A program made the translations under genes and the position numbers. The notes under the pieces were generated by a model, which saw nothing but the letters and a program-made list of their open reading frames with translations, was not told where the DNA came from and searched no databases. Source: Acidocella sp. (lineage in GTDB: Bacteria > Pseudomonadota > Alphaproteobacteria > Acetobacterales > Acetobacteraceae). From it: a stretch of DNA of 12,442 nucleotides. Where the stretch lies: NCBI GenBank assembly GCA_029077775.1, contig JAQNCU010000047.1:1-12442 (forward strand), given 5' to 3'. This document shows positions 1 through 7,756 of the stretch, piece by piece; the stretch's first letter is position 1; each line of letters opens with the position of its first letter.

Positions 1-50
1 CCAGCCGCCTTGTCGATTTTGTCGATTCTCTCAGCGCGGAGTTCATTCCC

Positions 51-1364
51 ATGACCAGCGATGCCACTCAATTATCAACCCCCAATGCCGCTACTGGCAC
101 CCTCTGTGCGGCCACCGCCGCCTATCATCCGCCATTGACCGCAGGTCATCCATCATTGACCGCAGGCCATGACCGCTCAAGGTCATTATGGCCCCAACCC
201 CGTAAGATCGGCCAGGCCGCAATCGGGGTCACGCTGCTCGCCGCCTACGCACAGGTGCTGACCATGCTGCATCTGCACAGCGCGGTCGCGCCAGCGCTAG
301 CCATCACCGTCTCGTCAGGAATCTCAAGCCTCGTCGGCTTTGCCTTCGCACCGATCAGCCAAGCCGTCATGGCACCGCTGATGCATGATCCGGTCAAGCT
401 CGTGCAAATTCTGATGGTTTGCAGCATCGCGACGCAAAGCTTCGCCATTGTCTCTTTGTGGCGCCATATGGATTGGAAACGTCTTCCGGTTTATCTCGCC
501 GGCGGCGCGCTGGGCCTGCCCATCGGCGTCTATCTGCTGCTGCATCTTGGCATCGTCAGCTTTCACGCGGTGATCGGGCTGCTGCGCGATGTTGCGGCGG
601 CTGAGATTTTGCCGCGCTTCAAGCATCTCGCACCCGGCGATGTGCGCACGAAATCTGGCCCGCTGGACCCGGTGACGGTGGCCGATGAGGCAGCGGAGGC
701 CGCGTTGAATGCGGGCTTGCGCGCGCTGTTCCCCGGGGATGACGTGATCGGCGAGGAGGCGGTCTCCGCCGATGTCTCGCTGTTAGAAAGACTGAGCAGG
801 CCGGGGCGGGTATGGGTGATCGACCCGATCGACGGGACAGCGAATTTCGCCGCCGAGTTGCCGCTGTTTGGCGTGATGGCCGCATTGGTCGAGAACGATG
901 AGATACAGGCGGGGTTTATCTATGACCCGATGGGCGATGATTGCGCGGTGGCGCTGGCCGGTGGTGGCGCGTGGCTGGTCGCGCGTGACGGCGCAAAGCG
1001 GCAATTGCGCGTGGCGGCCCCCGTGCCCGTGGGGCAAATGGTCGGCTCAATGTCCTGGCGGTATATGCAGGAGCCCCTGCGCAGCCACGTGCTGCACAGG
1101 CTGGACAGCCTGGCGGCGGTGACAGATTTCCGCTGCGCCGCACACCAATACCGGATGCTGGCGGCAGGGCATTGCCACGTGCAAATGTTCCGTAAACTAC
1201 TGCCCTGGGACCATGCGGCGGGGGTGCTGCTGCACCGTGAGGCAGGCGGATACGCAAGGCGCTTCGATGGCTCGGCGTACCGGCCATCAATTATCGATGG
1301 CGGGTTACTGCTGGCACCAGATGCGGCAAGCTGGGAGGCGCTGGCGGCGGCTTTGTTGCGGTAG
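51..1364 (+). CDS. TauE/SafE-type exporter N-terminal half fused to inositol monophosphatase family domain
   Basis: The 437-aa frame joins two unrelated families. Residues about 80-178 resemble the first half of TauE/SafE anion exporters: hydrophobic helices, the SLVGFAFAP motif near 93-101, an MDWKRLP loop near 140-146 and a GLPIGVYLL helix. The second half of that family is absent. From R179 it becomes an IMPase-family phosphatase (Mg-dependent hydrolysis of sugar or inositol phosphates), with GEE at 234-236, DPIDGT at 258-263 and WDHAAG at 386-391. The metal-binding acidic residues are all present, so this domain looks catalytically intact. ATG 51 has GGAG at 38-41. An in-frame ATG at 264, preceded by AGGTG at 253-257, is a strong alternative: it would start just before the first exporter helix and exclude the repeat-rich, lower-GC3 stretch encoded by 51-195. 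The fusion is seen directly; its function is unknown. It may be a deletion product in which only the phosphatase part matters. Confidence 0.8.
   Translation: MTSDATQLSTPNAATGTLCAATAAYHPPLTAGHPSLTAGHDRSRSLWPQPRKIGQAAIGVTLLAAYAQVLTMLHLHSAVAPALAITVSSGISSLVGFAFAPISQAVMAPLMHDPVKLVQILMVCSIATQSFAIVSLWRHMDWKRLPVYLAGGALGLPIGVYLLLHLGIVSFHAVIGLLRDVAAAEILPRFKHLAPGDVRTKSGPLDPVTVADEAAEAALNAGLRALFPGDDVIGEEAVSADVSLLERLSRPGRVWVIDPIDGTANFAAELPLFGVMAALVENDEIQAGFIYDPMGDDCAVALAGGGAWLVARDGAKRQLRVAAPVPVGQMVGSMSWRYMQEPLRSHVLHRLDSLAAVTDFRCAAHQYRMLAAGHCHVQMFRKLLPWDHAAGVLLHREAGGYARRFDGSAYRPSIIDGGLLLAPDAASWEALAAALLR
133..185. repeat. Tandem 21-bp repeat forming three TGACC/GGTCA palindromes
   Basis: Two 17-bp copies at 133-149 and 154-170 are spaced exactly 21 bp and differ by one base. 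Each is an inverted repeat: TGACC-GCA-GGTCA at 136-148 and TGACC-GCA-GGCCA at 157-169. A third, looser version, TGACC-N6-GGTCA, lies at 170-185. In the open frame the repeat encodes PLTAGH then SLTAGH. The dyad symmetry and two-helical-turn spacing look like operators for a dimeric regulator, which would make this region non-coding. The alternative is an in-frame low-complexity coding repeat. Confidence 0.55.
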
Positions 1365-1447
1365 GGGTGGGTGAGTTTAGGGAAAGAAAGTGGCGCTTTT
1401 TGGAAATAATACCAATCCGCGAAGACAGTGACACATCCAAGGAAACA

Positions 1448-1471
1448 GCCGCTTTTTTGAAAAAAAGCGGC
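1448..1471. repeat. Perfect inverted repeat GCCGC-T6 / A7-GCGGC
   Basis: GCCGC followed by six T is mirrored by A residues and GCGGC. This gives a stem of 10-11 bp with a minimal loop, followed on the plus strand by GCAAAAAACTTTTG. The stem is strong, but there is no clean T tract directly after it on either strand. It may be a terminator-like element or part of an interspersed repeat. Confidence 0.5.
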
Positions 1472-1542
1472 GCAAAAAACTTTTGTTATGCCGGTGCCGG
1501 GCTTCTGGAACCCCAATGGCCCAGATTAATAATGTTTTTTTA

Positions 1543-1566
1543 CTTCTTTTTGTTCACAAAAATAAG
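1543..1566. repeat. Palindrome CTTCTTTTTGT...ACAAAAATAAG
   Basis: An inverted repeat with 7 perfect central pairs (TTTTTGT/ACAAAAA), preceded by a run of T from 1535. It shares its start and T-rich lead-in with the hairpin at 1690-1714, so the two may be diverged copies of one repeat unit. Confidence 0.45.
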
Positions 1567-1630
1567 CGCTTGCTGCCCGCCGAGAATCATTCTTTAGGCC
1601 GGCTGGTACAAGCGCGCAAAAATTTTGGGA

Positions 1631-1683
1631 CTCTGGGGCATGGGCGTTATGATGTTAATGCCCAGGGCCAGAGGTCCAGAGTC
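1631..1683 (+). terminator. Candidate terminator hairpin followed by T-rich tail
   Basis: CTCTGG (1631-1636) can pair with CCAGAG at 1668-1673, or, as GACTCTGG (1629-1636), with CCAGAGTC at 1676-1683. Inside this, TGGGC (1641-1645) pairs with GCCCA (1660-1664) around a 14-base loop. The sequence from 1682 is T-rich (TCTTTTTGCTTCTTTT), as expected for Rho-independent termination of plus-strand transcripts. It lies about 270 bases beyond the fusion gene, so which transcript it ends is not clear. Confidence 0.4.
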
Positions 1684-1689
1684 TTTTTG

Positions 1690-1714
1690 CTTCTTTTGTA
1701 GCCAGAAAAAGAAG
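1690..1714. terminator. Hairpin CTTCTTTT...AAAAGAAG at the end of kdpE
   Basis: An 8-bp perfect stem (1690-1697 with 1707-1714) and a 9-base loop sit one base beyond the kdpE stop codon. The position suits a terminator for the kdp transcript. The stem itself is A/T-rich and no T run follows it on the minus strand, so termination efficiency is uncertain. It may be a second copy of the repeat at 1543-1566. Confidence 0.4.
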
Positions 1715-1715
1715 G

Positions 1716-2420
1716 TCACTTTCCCTCATGTTCGGCCATATCGCGCAGGCGGTAGCCGATGCCGGGTTCGGTGGTGATGAGGGTGGCGTGGTGGGGGCCG
1801 AGTTTGCGGCGGAGTTGGCCGATATAGACGCGCAGATAGGCGACATCCTCGGTATGCGCGGCACCCCAGATAGCGGCGAGAATGTGGCGGTGGGTGAGCA
1901 CCCGGCCGCTGTTGCGGGCGAGCAATAATAGCAGCGCGTGCTCGCGGCGGGTGAGCGATAAAGGTTCGCCGTTTTGGGTGATGCGGGGGGAGGTGGGGTC
2001 GATGCGCAGGCCGTCGATGTCGACCGTGGCGTCTTCGTTGTTCTGGCGCAGGCGGTGGCGGCAGGCGGTGCGGATGCGGGCGAGTAGTTCGCCAAGGCCG
2101 AAGGGTTTTTCGACGTAGTCGTCCGCCCCGGCATCGAGGGCGCGGATTTTCTCGGCCTCGCGGTCGCGGGCTGAAAGGATGATCACGGGGATGTCTGAGA
2201 AGGTGCGCAGCCGTGCCAGGACCTCGTGGCCGTCGATATCCGGCAGGCCGAGGTCGAGCAGGATGGCATCCGGCGCGCGGGCAGCGGCCAGGCGCAGAGC
2301 CTCGGCCCCAGTTTCGGCGCGCAGGCTCTCATACCCGGCGGCGGCCAGCGCAGGGGTGAGGAAGCGGTGGATCTGCGGCTCGTCATCCACCACCAGAATG
2401 AGGCCGATGGGGATGGTCAT
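1716..2420 (-). CDS. kdpE: Kdp response regulator KdpE (OmpR family)
   Basis: This 234-aa transcriptional regulator is phosphorylated by KdpD and activates the kdp structural genes under K+ limitation. The receiver domain (about 6-120) has the acidic pair D12-D13, phosphoacceptor D56 in LLDLGLPDIDG, S83 and K105 in EKPFG. The C-terminal winged helix-turn-helix (about 135-230) has the family motifs LTRREHALLLLLARN and YLRVYIGQLRRKLG. The ATG overlaps the kdpD stop codon as ATGA (2417-2420), so the two are translationally coupled. This fixes the start; the frame stays open further upstream only inside kdpD. It is the last gene of the cluster, followed by a hairpin. Identity is strongly supported by sequence and context. 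Confidence 0.96.
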   Translation of the reverse strand: MTIPIGLILVVDDEPQIHRFLTPALAAAGYESLRAETGAEALRLAAARAPDAILLDLGLPDIDGHEVLARLRTFSDIPVIILSARDREAEKIRALDAGADDYVEKPFGLGELLARIRTACRHRLRQNNEDATVDIDGLRIDPTSPRITQNGEPLSLTRREHALLLLLARNSGRVLTHRHILAAIWGAAHTEDVAYLRVYIGQLRRKLGPHHATLITTEPGIGYRLRDMAEHEGK

Positions 2421-5047
2421 GCGGCTTGCAGGTCGATGGTGACGATGGTGCCGGGCAGGCCGTCGGCGGGGAGATCGAGGCGGGGGCTGAGTGCGGTGAT
2501 GGTGCCGCCCATCGCCTCGGTGAAGGCTTTGGCGATGGCGAGGCCGAGGCCCGTGCCGGGCGCGACACGGTCGCCACGGGTGGCGCGGAAAAAACTGTCG
2601 AACACATGGGCGCAATCCTCGGGCGCGATGCCAATGCCCTCATCGGCGATGCTCAGGCGCAGGCGGCTGCCATCGGCCACTGCCGAGACCGCGAGGCGGC
2701 TGCCCTCGGGCGCGTATTTCACCGCGTTATCGAGCACGTTGACCAATATTTGTTCGAGCAAGGCGGGGTCGGCCATGGCATAGGCGGCGGCCTCGGGGAT
2801 GTTAATGCCCGCATACATCGCGCCTTTGACGCGGGCGATGGCGGCCTCGATGACGGTATCGAGGCGCACACGCTCACGTTTTGCGATGATCTCGCCGGTT
2901 TCGATGCGCGCCATTTCCATGATGTTGGCGAGGAATTTGGTCATGCGCGCGGTGTCCTGGGCGATGCTGGCGAGTAAATCGGCGCGGGTCTCAGGGGGTA
3001 GCGCGTCGCCCGCGGTGCTGAGGGTTTCCGCCGCACCGCGAATGGCGGTGAGCGGCGTGCGCAGATCGTGGCTGAGCGAGGAGAGCAACGCGGTGCGGAG
3101 CTTCTGATTATCCTCCCGTGCGGCGTTCTGCGCGGTTTGCATGGTCATGCGCACACGCGCCACCGCCATGGCGGCCTGGTCGGCCAGGGTGTTCAGGGTT
3201 TGCGCGAGCGGCGGCAGCGGCGGGGTTTCCGGCCGGGCGGCGAGCACGCCGATGACGATGTTATCGGCGCGCAGCGGCACAAAGCGCCACGGCATGTTGG
3301 GCAAAGTGGCGGTGCCGATGCCGGTTTCGATGTTGTTGCGCAATGCCCAGTCGGCGGCGGCGAGCCCGGCGTCATCGAGCACGGTGCCGGGGGGCATGGC
3401 CGGGCCGGGTTGCAGGCCGGATGCGCCCGCGAGCATGACAAGCCCTGCCTTGGTCATGGCGGCGGCTTCCTCCGCGGTGTCTTGCAGCAGGCCATCGAGC
3501 GTGGTGGCGCGCGAGAAACGCTGGCCGAACAGCGAGATGCGGCGCAGGGCCTCGATGCGCGCGGTGGCGGCCTCGGCCTCCAGCCGCACGCGGCCCGCCA
3601 ATGTGCCCGTGACGATGCCAACCAGCAGAAAGACGATGAGCGCCACGACATCGCGCGGGTCGCTAACCGTGAAGGTGAAAACCGGGGGCAGGAAGAAGAA
3701 GTTCCATAGCAGGAACGCGCCGATGGCGGTGGCGAGCCCGACATTGCGGCCATAGCGGCTGGCGGTGGCGGCGATGATGCCTGTGAAAATTAGGCCCATG
3801 GCCTCTTGCGGCAGCCAGGTTTGCAAAAGTCGTCCGGCCAAGGTTACGGCGGCGAGCAGGACGCAGGCCATGGCATAAGCGGGGATGGCGGGGCCGGGCC
3901 GGCGGGAGGCAGGCGGGCGCGCGGCGGCGGCGGCGGGGATGGGCACGAAGTGCAGGGTGAAGGCGGTGGCCCGCCGGGCGAGGCGTTGGCCGAATGAGTT
4001 GAGAGCAAGACGTTTAAAGCGATTACCGCCCGGCTGGGCGCGGCCGATGACGATGTGGCTGATATTTTGCGCCGCCGCGTAATCGAGCACGGCGGTGATG
4101 ACATCTGGCGCGCTGACCGTGGCAACACTGCCGCCGAGTTGCACCATGAGGTCCAGCGCGCTCTGTACCCAGGCATCGTCATCCGCGCGCTCAACATGGA
4201 AGGCGATGACCGGGGCGTCCAGCGCATCGGCCAGCCGGGCGGCGTGGCGGACCACGTTTTGGGCCGAGGCATCCGGGCCGATAAGTGCGAGAACACGCTC
4301 AGTCGCGGGCCAGGGGCCGGGTATGGCGCGGGCGCGCATATATGATTTCACATCGCGGTCGACATGCTGGGCAACGCGGCGCAGCGCCATTTCTCGCAGT
4401 GCGCCGAGGTTGCCTTCACGGAAAAATCCGGAGAGCGCGCGGCCCGCGACATCCGGGCGGTAGATTTTACCCTCCGCGAGACGGGCGCGCAGCTCAGCGG
4501 GCGGCAGGTCGATCAGCTCGATCTCATCGGCGAGGTCCAGCACATGGTCGGGGATGGTCTCTGCCACGCGCACGCCGGTGATGCGCGCCACCGGGTCGTT
4601 CAGGCTCTCCAGATGCTGGATGTTAAGGGTCGTCCAGACGTTGATCCCGGCTTCGAGGAGTTCCTGGACATCCTGCCAGCGTTTGGCGTGGCGCAGCCCG
4701 GGGGCGTTGGTGTGGGCGAGCTCATCGACCAGCAGCAGAGCCGGGCGGCGGGCGAGGGCGGCGTCGAGGTCGAATTCCTCAAGCGTTTGGCCGCGATACG
4801 CAACCGGGCGGCGGTGCAGGGCTTCCAGCGTGCCGGTCTCGGCGATGGTGCCCGCGCGGCCATGGGTTTCGATCAGCCCGGCCACGACATCGAGCCCGGC
4901 TTCGTGTTTCAGCCTGGCGGCGACCAGCATTTCCCAGGTTTTGCCGACACCCGGCGCGGCGCCCAGGAAGATTTTCAAATGCCCGCGTGCGGCCTGTTGC
5001 ATGCTGGCGAGTAGCGCGTCCGGGTCCGGGCGGCGGTCATCAGTCAT
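2417..5047 (-). CDS. kdpD: Kdp sensor histidine kinase KdpD
   Basis: Membrane sensor kinase of 876 aa (E. coli KdpD is about 894). Domain order: N-terminal KdpD domain with a Walker A-like GAAPGVGKT at 29-37 and Walker B LLLVDE at 104-109, followed by HTNAPG; a universal-stress-protein-like domain at about 250-370; four transmembrane helices at about 390-485; a GAF-like region; a HisKA domain with phosphorylated H660 in SHDLRTP; and an ATPase domain with N774 (LDNAVKY), DEGIG near 802 and GTGLGLAIAK from 831. All catalytic motifs are intact. It should sense low K+ or ionic signals and phosphorylate KdpE. The start lies 38 bases after the kdpC stop. No strong Shine-Dalgarno site is seen there, but MTDDRRPDPDALL is a normal KdpD N-terminus. 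Confidence 0.97.
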   Translation of the reverse strand: MTDDRRPDPDALLASMQQAARGHLKIFLGAAPGVGKTWEMLVAARLKHEAGLDVVAGLIETHGRAGTIAETGTLEALHRRPVAYRGQTLEEFDLDAALARRPALLLVDELAHTNAPGLRHAKRWQDVQELLEAGINVWTTLNIQHLESLNDPVARITGVRVAETIPDHVLDLADEIELIDLPPAELRARLAEGKIYRPDVAGRALSGFFREGNLGALREMALRRVAQHVDRDVKSYMRARAIPGPWPATERVLALIGPDASAQNVVRHAARLADALDAPVIAFHVERADDDAWVQSALDLMVQLGGSVATVSAPDVITAVLDYAAAQNISHIVIGRAQPGGNRFKRLALNSFGQRLARRATAFTLHFVPIPAAAAARPPASRRPGPAIPAYAMACVLLAAVTLAGRLLQTWLPQEAMGLIFTGIIAATASRYGRNVGLATAIGAFLLWNFFFLPPVFTFTVSDPRDVVALIVFLLVGIVTGTLAGRVRLEAEAATARIEALRRISLFGQRFSRATTLDGLLQDTAEEAAAMTKAGLVMLAGASGLQPGPAMPPGTVLDDAGLAAADWALRNNIETGIGTATLPNMPWRFVPLRADNIVIGVLAARPETPPLPPLAQTLNTLADQAAMAVARVRMTMQTAQNAAREDNQKLRTALLSSLSHDLRTPLTAIRGAAETLSTAGDALPPETRADLLASIAQDTARMTKFLANIMEMARIETGEIIAKRERVRLDTVIEAAIARVKGAMYAGINIPEAAAYAMADPALLEQILVNVLDNAVKYAPEGSRLAVSAVADGSRLRLSIADEGIGIAPEDCAHVFDSFFRATRGDRVAPGTGLGLAIAKAFTEAMGGTITALSPRLDLPADGLPGTIVTIDLQAA

Positions 5048-5085
5048 GGCGCGGGGCGTGAACGAAGCGAAGGCTTCATTCGGTC

Positions 5086-5691
5086 TTATGATGCGGGCAG
5101 GGCATCCAGCGCAAGATTAAGCTGAAGCACGTTAACATGCGGCGTGCCGATAATGCCGAACAGGCTGCCATGGGTCATGTGGCTGACCAAAGCGAGAACA
5201 TTAGCGGCGGGGAGATGCCGGGCGGCGGCGATGGCGGGGGCCTGCCGGCGTGCATTGGCCGCTGAGATGTCCGGGTCCAGCCCGGAGCCCGAGGCGGTGA
5301 CGGCATCCGCCGGGACCGGGCCGGGGCCATAGGCTTTAAGATAGGCCGCGATGCGCTGTTTGACGCTGACCAGCAACGCGGCACTGGTCGGCGCGAGGTT
5401 CGAGGCACCGGATTCACGGGCATCATAAGGGGTGGCGACGGCGTTGCCTTTGGCGTCGGTGCCCATGAGTGCCGAGGGCCGTGGCTCGAAATAGATACGC
5501 GATTTGAAATTCTGTCCGATCAGCGCCGAGCCGATGATCTGGCCCTGGCGGGTGATCAGGCTGCCATTGGCCTGGTAGGGCATGGCGAGCTGCATGGCGG
5601 CGGTGAACCCGGCTGGCAGCAGCACGCCGGTGAGCATGGTGAACAGGATGATGAGAGAAAGAGCCGGTCGGATTTCACGCAAAAGGAGCAT
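5086..5691 (-). CDS. kdpC: Potassium-transporting ATPase subunit KdpC
   Basis: Accessory subunit of 201 aa (E. coli KdpC is about 190) that stabilises the KdpFABC complex and raises its nucleotide affinity. It has one N-terminal transmembrane helix (about residues 9-33) and a periplasmic domain. Family signatures are visible: FEPRPSA near 68-74, SGASNLAPTSAAL near 93-105, SGSGLDPDIS near 133-142 and the C-terminal VNVLQLNLALD. It begins 14 bases after the kdpB stop. The only Shine-Dalgarno candidate is a weak GGAA about 8 bases upstream, so coupling to kdpB translation is likely. Confidence 0.95.
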   Translation of the reverse strand: MLLLREIRPALSLIILFTMLTGVLLPAGFTAAMQLAMPYQANGSLITRQGQIIGSALIGQNFKSRIYFEPRPSALMGTDAKGNAVATPYDARESGASNLAPTSAALLVSVKQRIAAYLKAYGPGPVPADAVTASGSGLDPDISAANARRQAPAIAAARHLPAANVLALVSHMTHGSLFGIIGTPHVNVLQLNLALDALPAS

Positions 5692-5705
5692 GGGGGAATT
5701 TCCGT

Positions 5706-7745
5706 CTATGAGAAAATATGAAAAATGCCGAGCAGTATGTCGATCGCCTTGATCCCGATGAAAGGGGCTATGATTCCGCCCACGCCATAGACCAGCAGAT
5801 TGCGGCGCAGCAGGGCAGCGGCTCCGATGGCGCGGAACTTCACGCCGCGCAGGGCGAGCGGCACGAGGACCACGATGATCAACGCGTTGAAGATCACCGC
5901 TGAGAGGATAGCACTTTCCGGCGAGCGCAACTGCATGATGTTGAGGGCGCCAAGTGCCGGGTAGGTCGGCAGGAAAATTGCGGGCAGGATGGCGAAATAT
6001 TTCGAGATGTCGTTGGCGATGGAAAACGTGGTGAGCGCGCCACGGGTGATGAGCAATTGCTTGCCGATCTCGACGATCTCGATGAGTTTGGTGGGGTCGC
6101 TGTCGAGATCGACCATGTTCCCGGCCTCGCGCGCGGCCTGGGTGCCGGTTTGCATCGCCACCCCGACATCAGCCTGGGCGAGCGCCGGGGCGTCGTTCGT
6201 GCCATCGCCGCACATCGCCACCAGGCGGCCTTCGGCCTGCATTTTGCGGATGTAGTCGAGCTTGTTCTGCGGTGTTGCCTCGGCGATATATTCATCGACC
6301 CCGGCCTCAGCGGCGATGGCGGCGGCGGTGACACGGTTATCGCCCGTGACCATGACCGTGCGGATGCCCATGCCGCGCAAATCCGCGAAGCGCGCTTTGA
6401 TGCCGGGTTTGACGATGTCTTTGAGTTCGATCACGCCAAGCAACCGGCCATTGGCGGTAACGCCAAGTGGGGTGGAGCCCGCGCGGCTGATGCGTGCAAC
6501 AATCTCATGGACAGCGGCATCCGGCGGCGCTGCCAGGGTTTTCAACACCGACTCCACGGCACCTTTGCGGAATGACAGACCCGCGAAATCAAGCCCGGAC
6601 ATGCGGGTATTGGCGGTAAAGCCGATGATCTGGGCGTTGGCGGGCATCTCCGGGCTGAGATTGAATTTGTCGCGGGCGAAAGCGAGGATGGAGCGGCCCT
6701 CGGGCGTGTCATCCCCCAGGCTGGCGATGGCGCTGGCCTCGGCCAGATCACGCGCGGCCACGCCATACGTGGGGTAGAAGCCTGAAGCCATGCGGTTGCC
6801 AAACGTGATGGTGCCGGTTTTGTCGAGCAGCAGGGCATCGACATCGCCCGCGGCCTCTACCGCGCGGCCCGACGTGGCGACGACGTTGAAGCGCACCAGA
6901 CGGTCCATGCCCGCGATGCCGATGGCCGAGAGCAGCCCGCCAATGGTGGTGGGGATGAGGCAGACCAACAAGGCGGCGAGCACCGGGATGGAGAGTTTGG
7001 CGCCCGAATACTGGCCGAACCCGACCAGGGTGACGACCGCCAGCAGGAACACCAAGGTGAGGCCTGCGAGGAGGATGTTGAGCGCGATTTCGTTAGGGGT
7101 TTTCCGGCGCTCAGCCCCTTCGACCAGCGCGATCATGCGGTCGAGGAAGGTCGCGCCCGCATCAGCCGTGATGCGCACGATCAGCCAGTCTGACACCACC
7201 ATGGTGCCGCCCGTCACGGCCGAGCGGTCGCCGCCTGACTCACGCATCACGGGTGCGGATTCGCCCGTGATGGCGCTTTCATTCACGCTGGCGACACCGG
7301 TGATGATCTCGCCATCCGAGGGCACGAGGTCGCCTGCGGAGACCAGTACGATATCGCCCATTTTCAGGTCCGTGGCGGCGATTTCGGTAAATTTTTCGGG
7401 GTGTTCGGGGTCGGCCAGCAACTTCGCCGAAACGTCGGAGCGGGCGCGTTTCAGGCTCTCGGCGCGTGCCCGGCCACGCCCCTCGGCGACGGCCTCAGCG
7501 AAGGTGGCGAATAATACGGTCAGCCATAACCAGGCGGCGATGGTGAGCGGGAAGGCGGCACCGTTGGCGTTGGTGAGATCCTGCGCGCCGACGATGGTGA
7601 CCAGCAGGGCGATGATTTCGGTCACGAAAATGACCGGGTTGCGCATTAACGTAATGGGGTTGAGCTTGGCGATGGCATCGAGGCTGGCGCGGCGCAGAAT
7701 ATCGCCATCGAGCAGTGTGATGGTCTCGGCGTTTGTGGTTGTCAT
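5706..7745 (-). CDS. kdpB: Potassium-transporting P-type ATPase catalytic subunit KdpB
   Basis: Catalytic subunit of 679 aa that hydrolyses ATP to drive K+ uptake. It shows the P-type ATPase signatures: actuator-domain TGES at 160-163, phosphorylated D308 in DKTGT, MVTGDN at 465-470 and hinge GDGTND at 513-518. In the membrane, SIANDISKYF carries the Asp and Lys (D579, K582) that match the residue pair tied to ion coupling in E. coli KdpB. S163 corresponds to E. coli Ser162, whose phosphorylation inhibits the pump at high K+, so that control may be conserved. The ATG is preceded by AAGG overlapping the kdpA stop codon, and the gap to kdpA is 11 bases. The gene looks complete and unbroken. Confidence 0.98.
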   Translation of the reverse strand: MTTTNAETITLLDGDILRRASLDAIAKLNPITLMRNPVIFVTEIIALLVTIVGAQDLTNANGAAFPLTIAAWLWLTVLFATFAEAVAEGRGRARAESLKRARSDVSAKLLADPEHPEKFTEIAATDLKMGDIVLVSAGDLVPSDGEIITGVASVNESAITGESAPVMRESGGDRSAVTGGTMVVSDWLIVRITADAGATFLDRMIALVEGAERRKTPNEIALNILLAGLTLVFLLAVVTLVGFGQYSGAKLSIPVLAALLVCLIPTTIGGLLSAIGIAGMDRLVRFNVVATSGRAVEAAGDVDALLLDKTGTITFGNRMASGFYPTYGVAARDLAEASAIASLGDDTPEGRSILAFARDKFNLSPEMPANAQIIGFTANTRMSGLDFAGLSFRKGAVESVLKTLAAPPDAAVHEIVARISRAGSTPLGVTANGRLLGVIELKDIVKPGIKARFADLRGMGIRTVMVTGDNRVTAAAIAAEAGVDEYIAEATPQNKLDYIRKMQAEGRLVAMCGDGTNDAPALAQADVGVAMQTGTQAAREAGNMVDLDSDPTKLIEIVEIGKQLLITRGALTTFSIANDISKYFAILPAIFLPTYPALGALNIMQLRSPESAILSAVIFNALIIVVLVPLALRGVKFRAIGAAALLRRNLLVYGVGGIIAPFIGIKAIDILLGIFHIFS

Positions 7746-7756
7746 GACCCGATACC

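Larger units (their letters stand above)
1365..1715. other. Intergenic region without a convincing gene, rich in A/T palindromes
   Basis: This stretch separates the fusion gene (+) from the convergent kdpE (-). Short open frames exist here, but none has recognisable protein features. It is much more A/T-rich than its neighbours and contains several inverted repeats, listed separately (1448-1471, 1543-1566, 1631-1683 and 1690-1714). Its likely roles are a bidirectional termination zone and a landing site for small interspersed repeats. Confidence 0.6.

Noticed and set aside
10..27. Tandem TTGTCGATT repeat at the left edge
   Set aside because: Two 9-base copies only, with no symmetry or context to assign a role.
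1367..1597. Possible 76-aa gene between the fusion gene and kdpE
   Set aside because: It runs through palindromic A/T-rich repeats, has no good ribosome binding site and resembles no known protein.
2421..2615. N-terminal extension of KdpE by 65 residues
   Set aside because: The extension lies inside kdpD in another frame and is Arg/His-rich. The ATGA overlap at 2417-2420 gives a normal KdpE start.
2226..2783. Long plus-strand frames opposite kdpD, kdpE, kdpB and kdpA (also 4364-5014, 6790-7845 and 8351-8824)
   Set aside because: They are GC-rich antisense shadows of intact genes, made of low-complexity Arg/Ala/Gly sequence with no family motifs.
5064..5077. GAAGC/GCTTC hairpin between kdpC and kdpD
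   Set aside because: The stem is only 5 bp with no T run. It is too weak to call an attenuator or terminator without conservation data.
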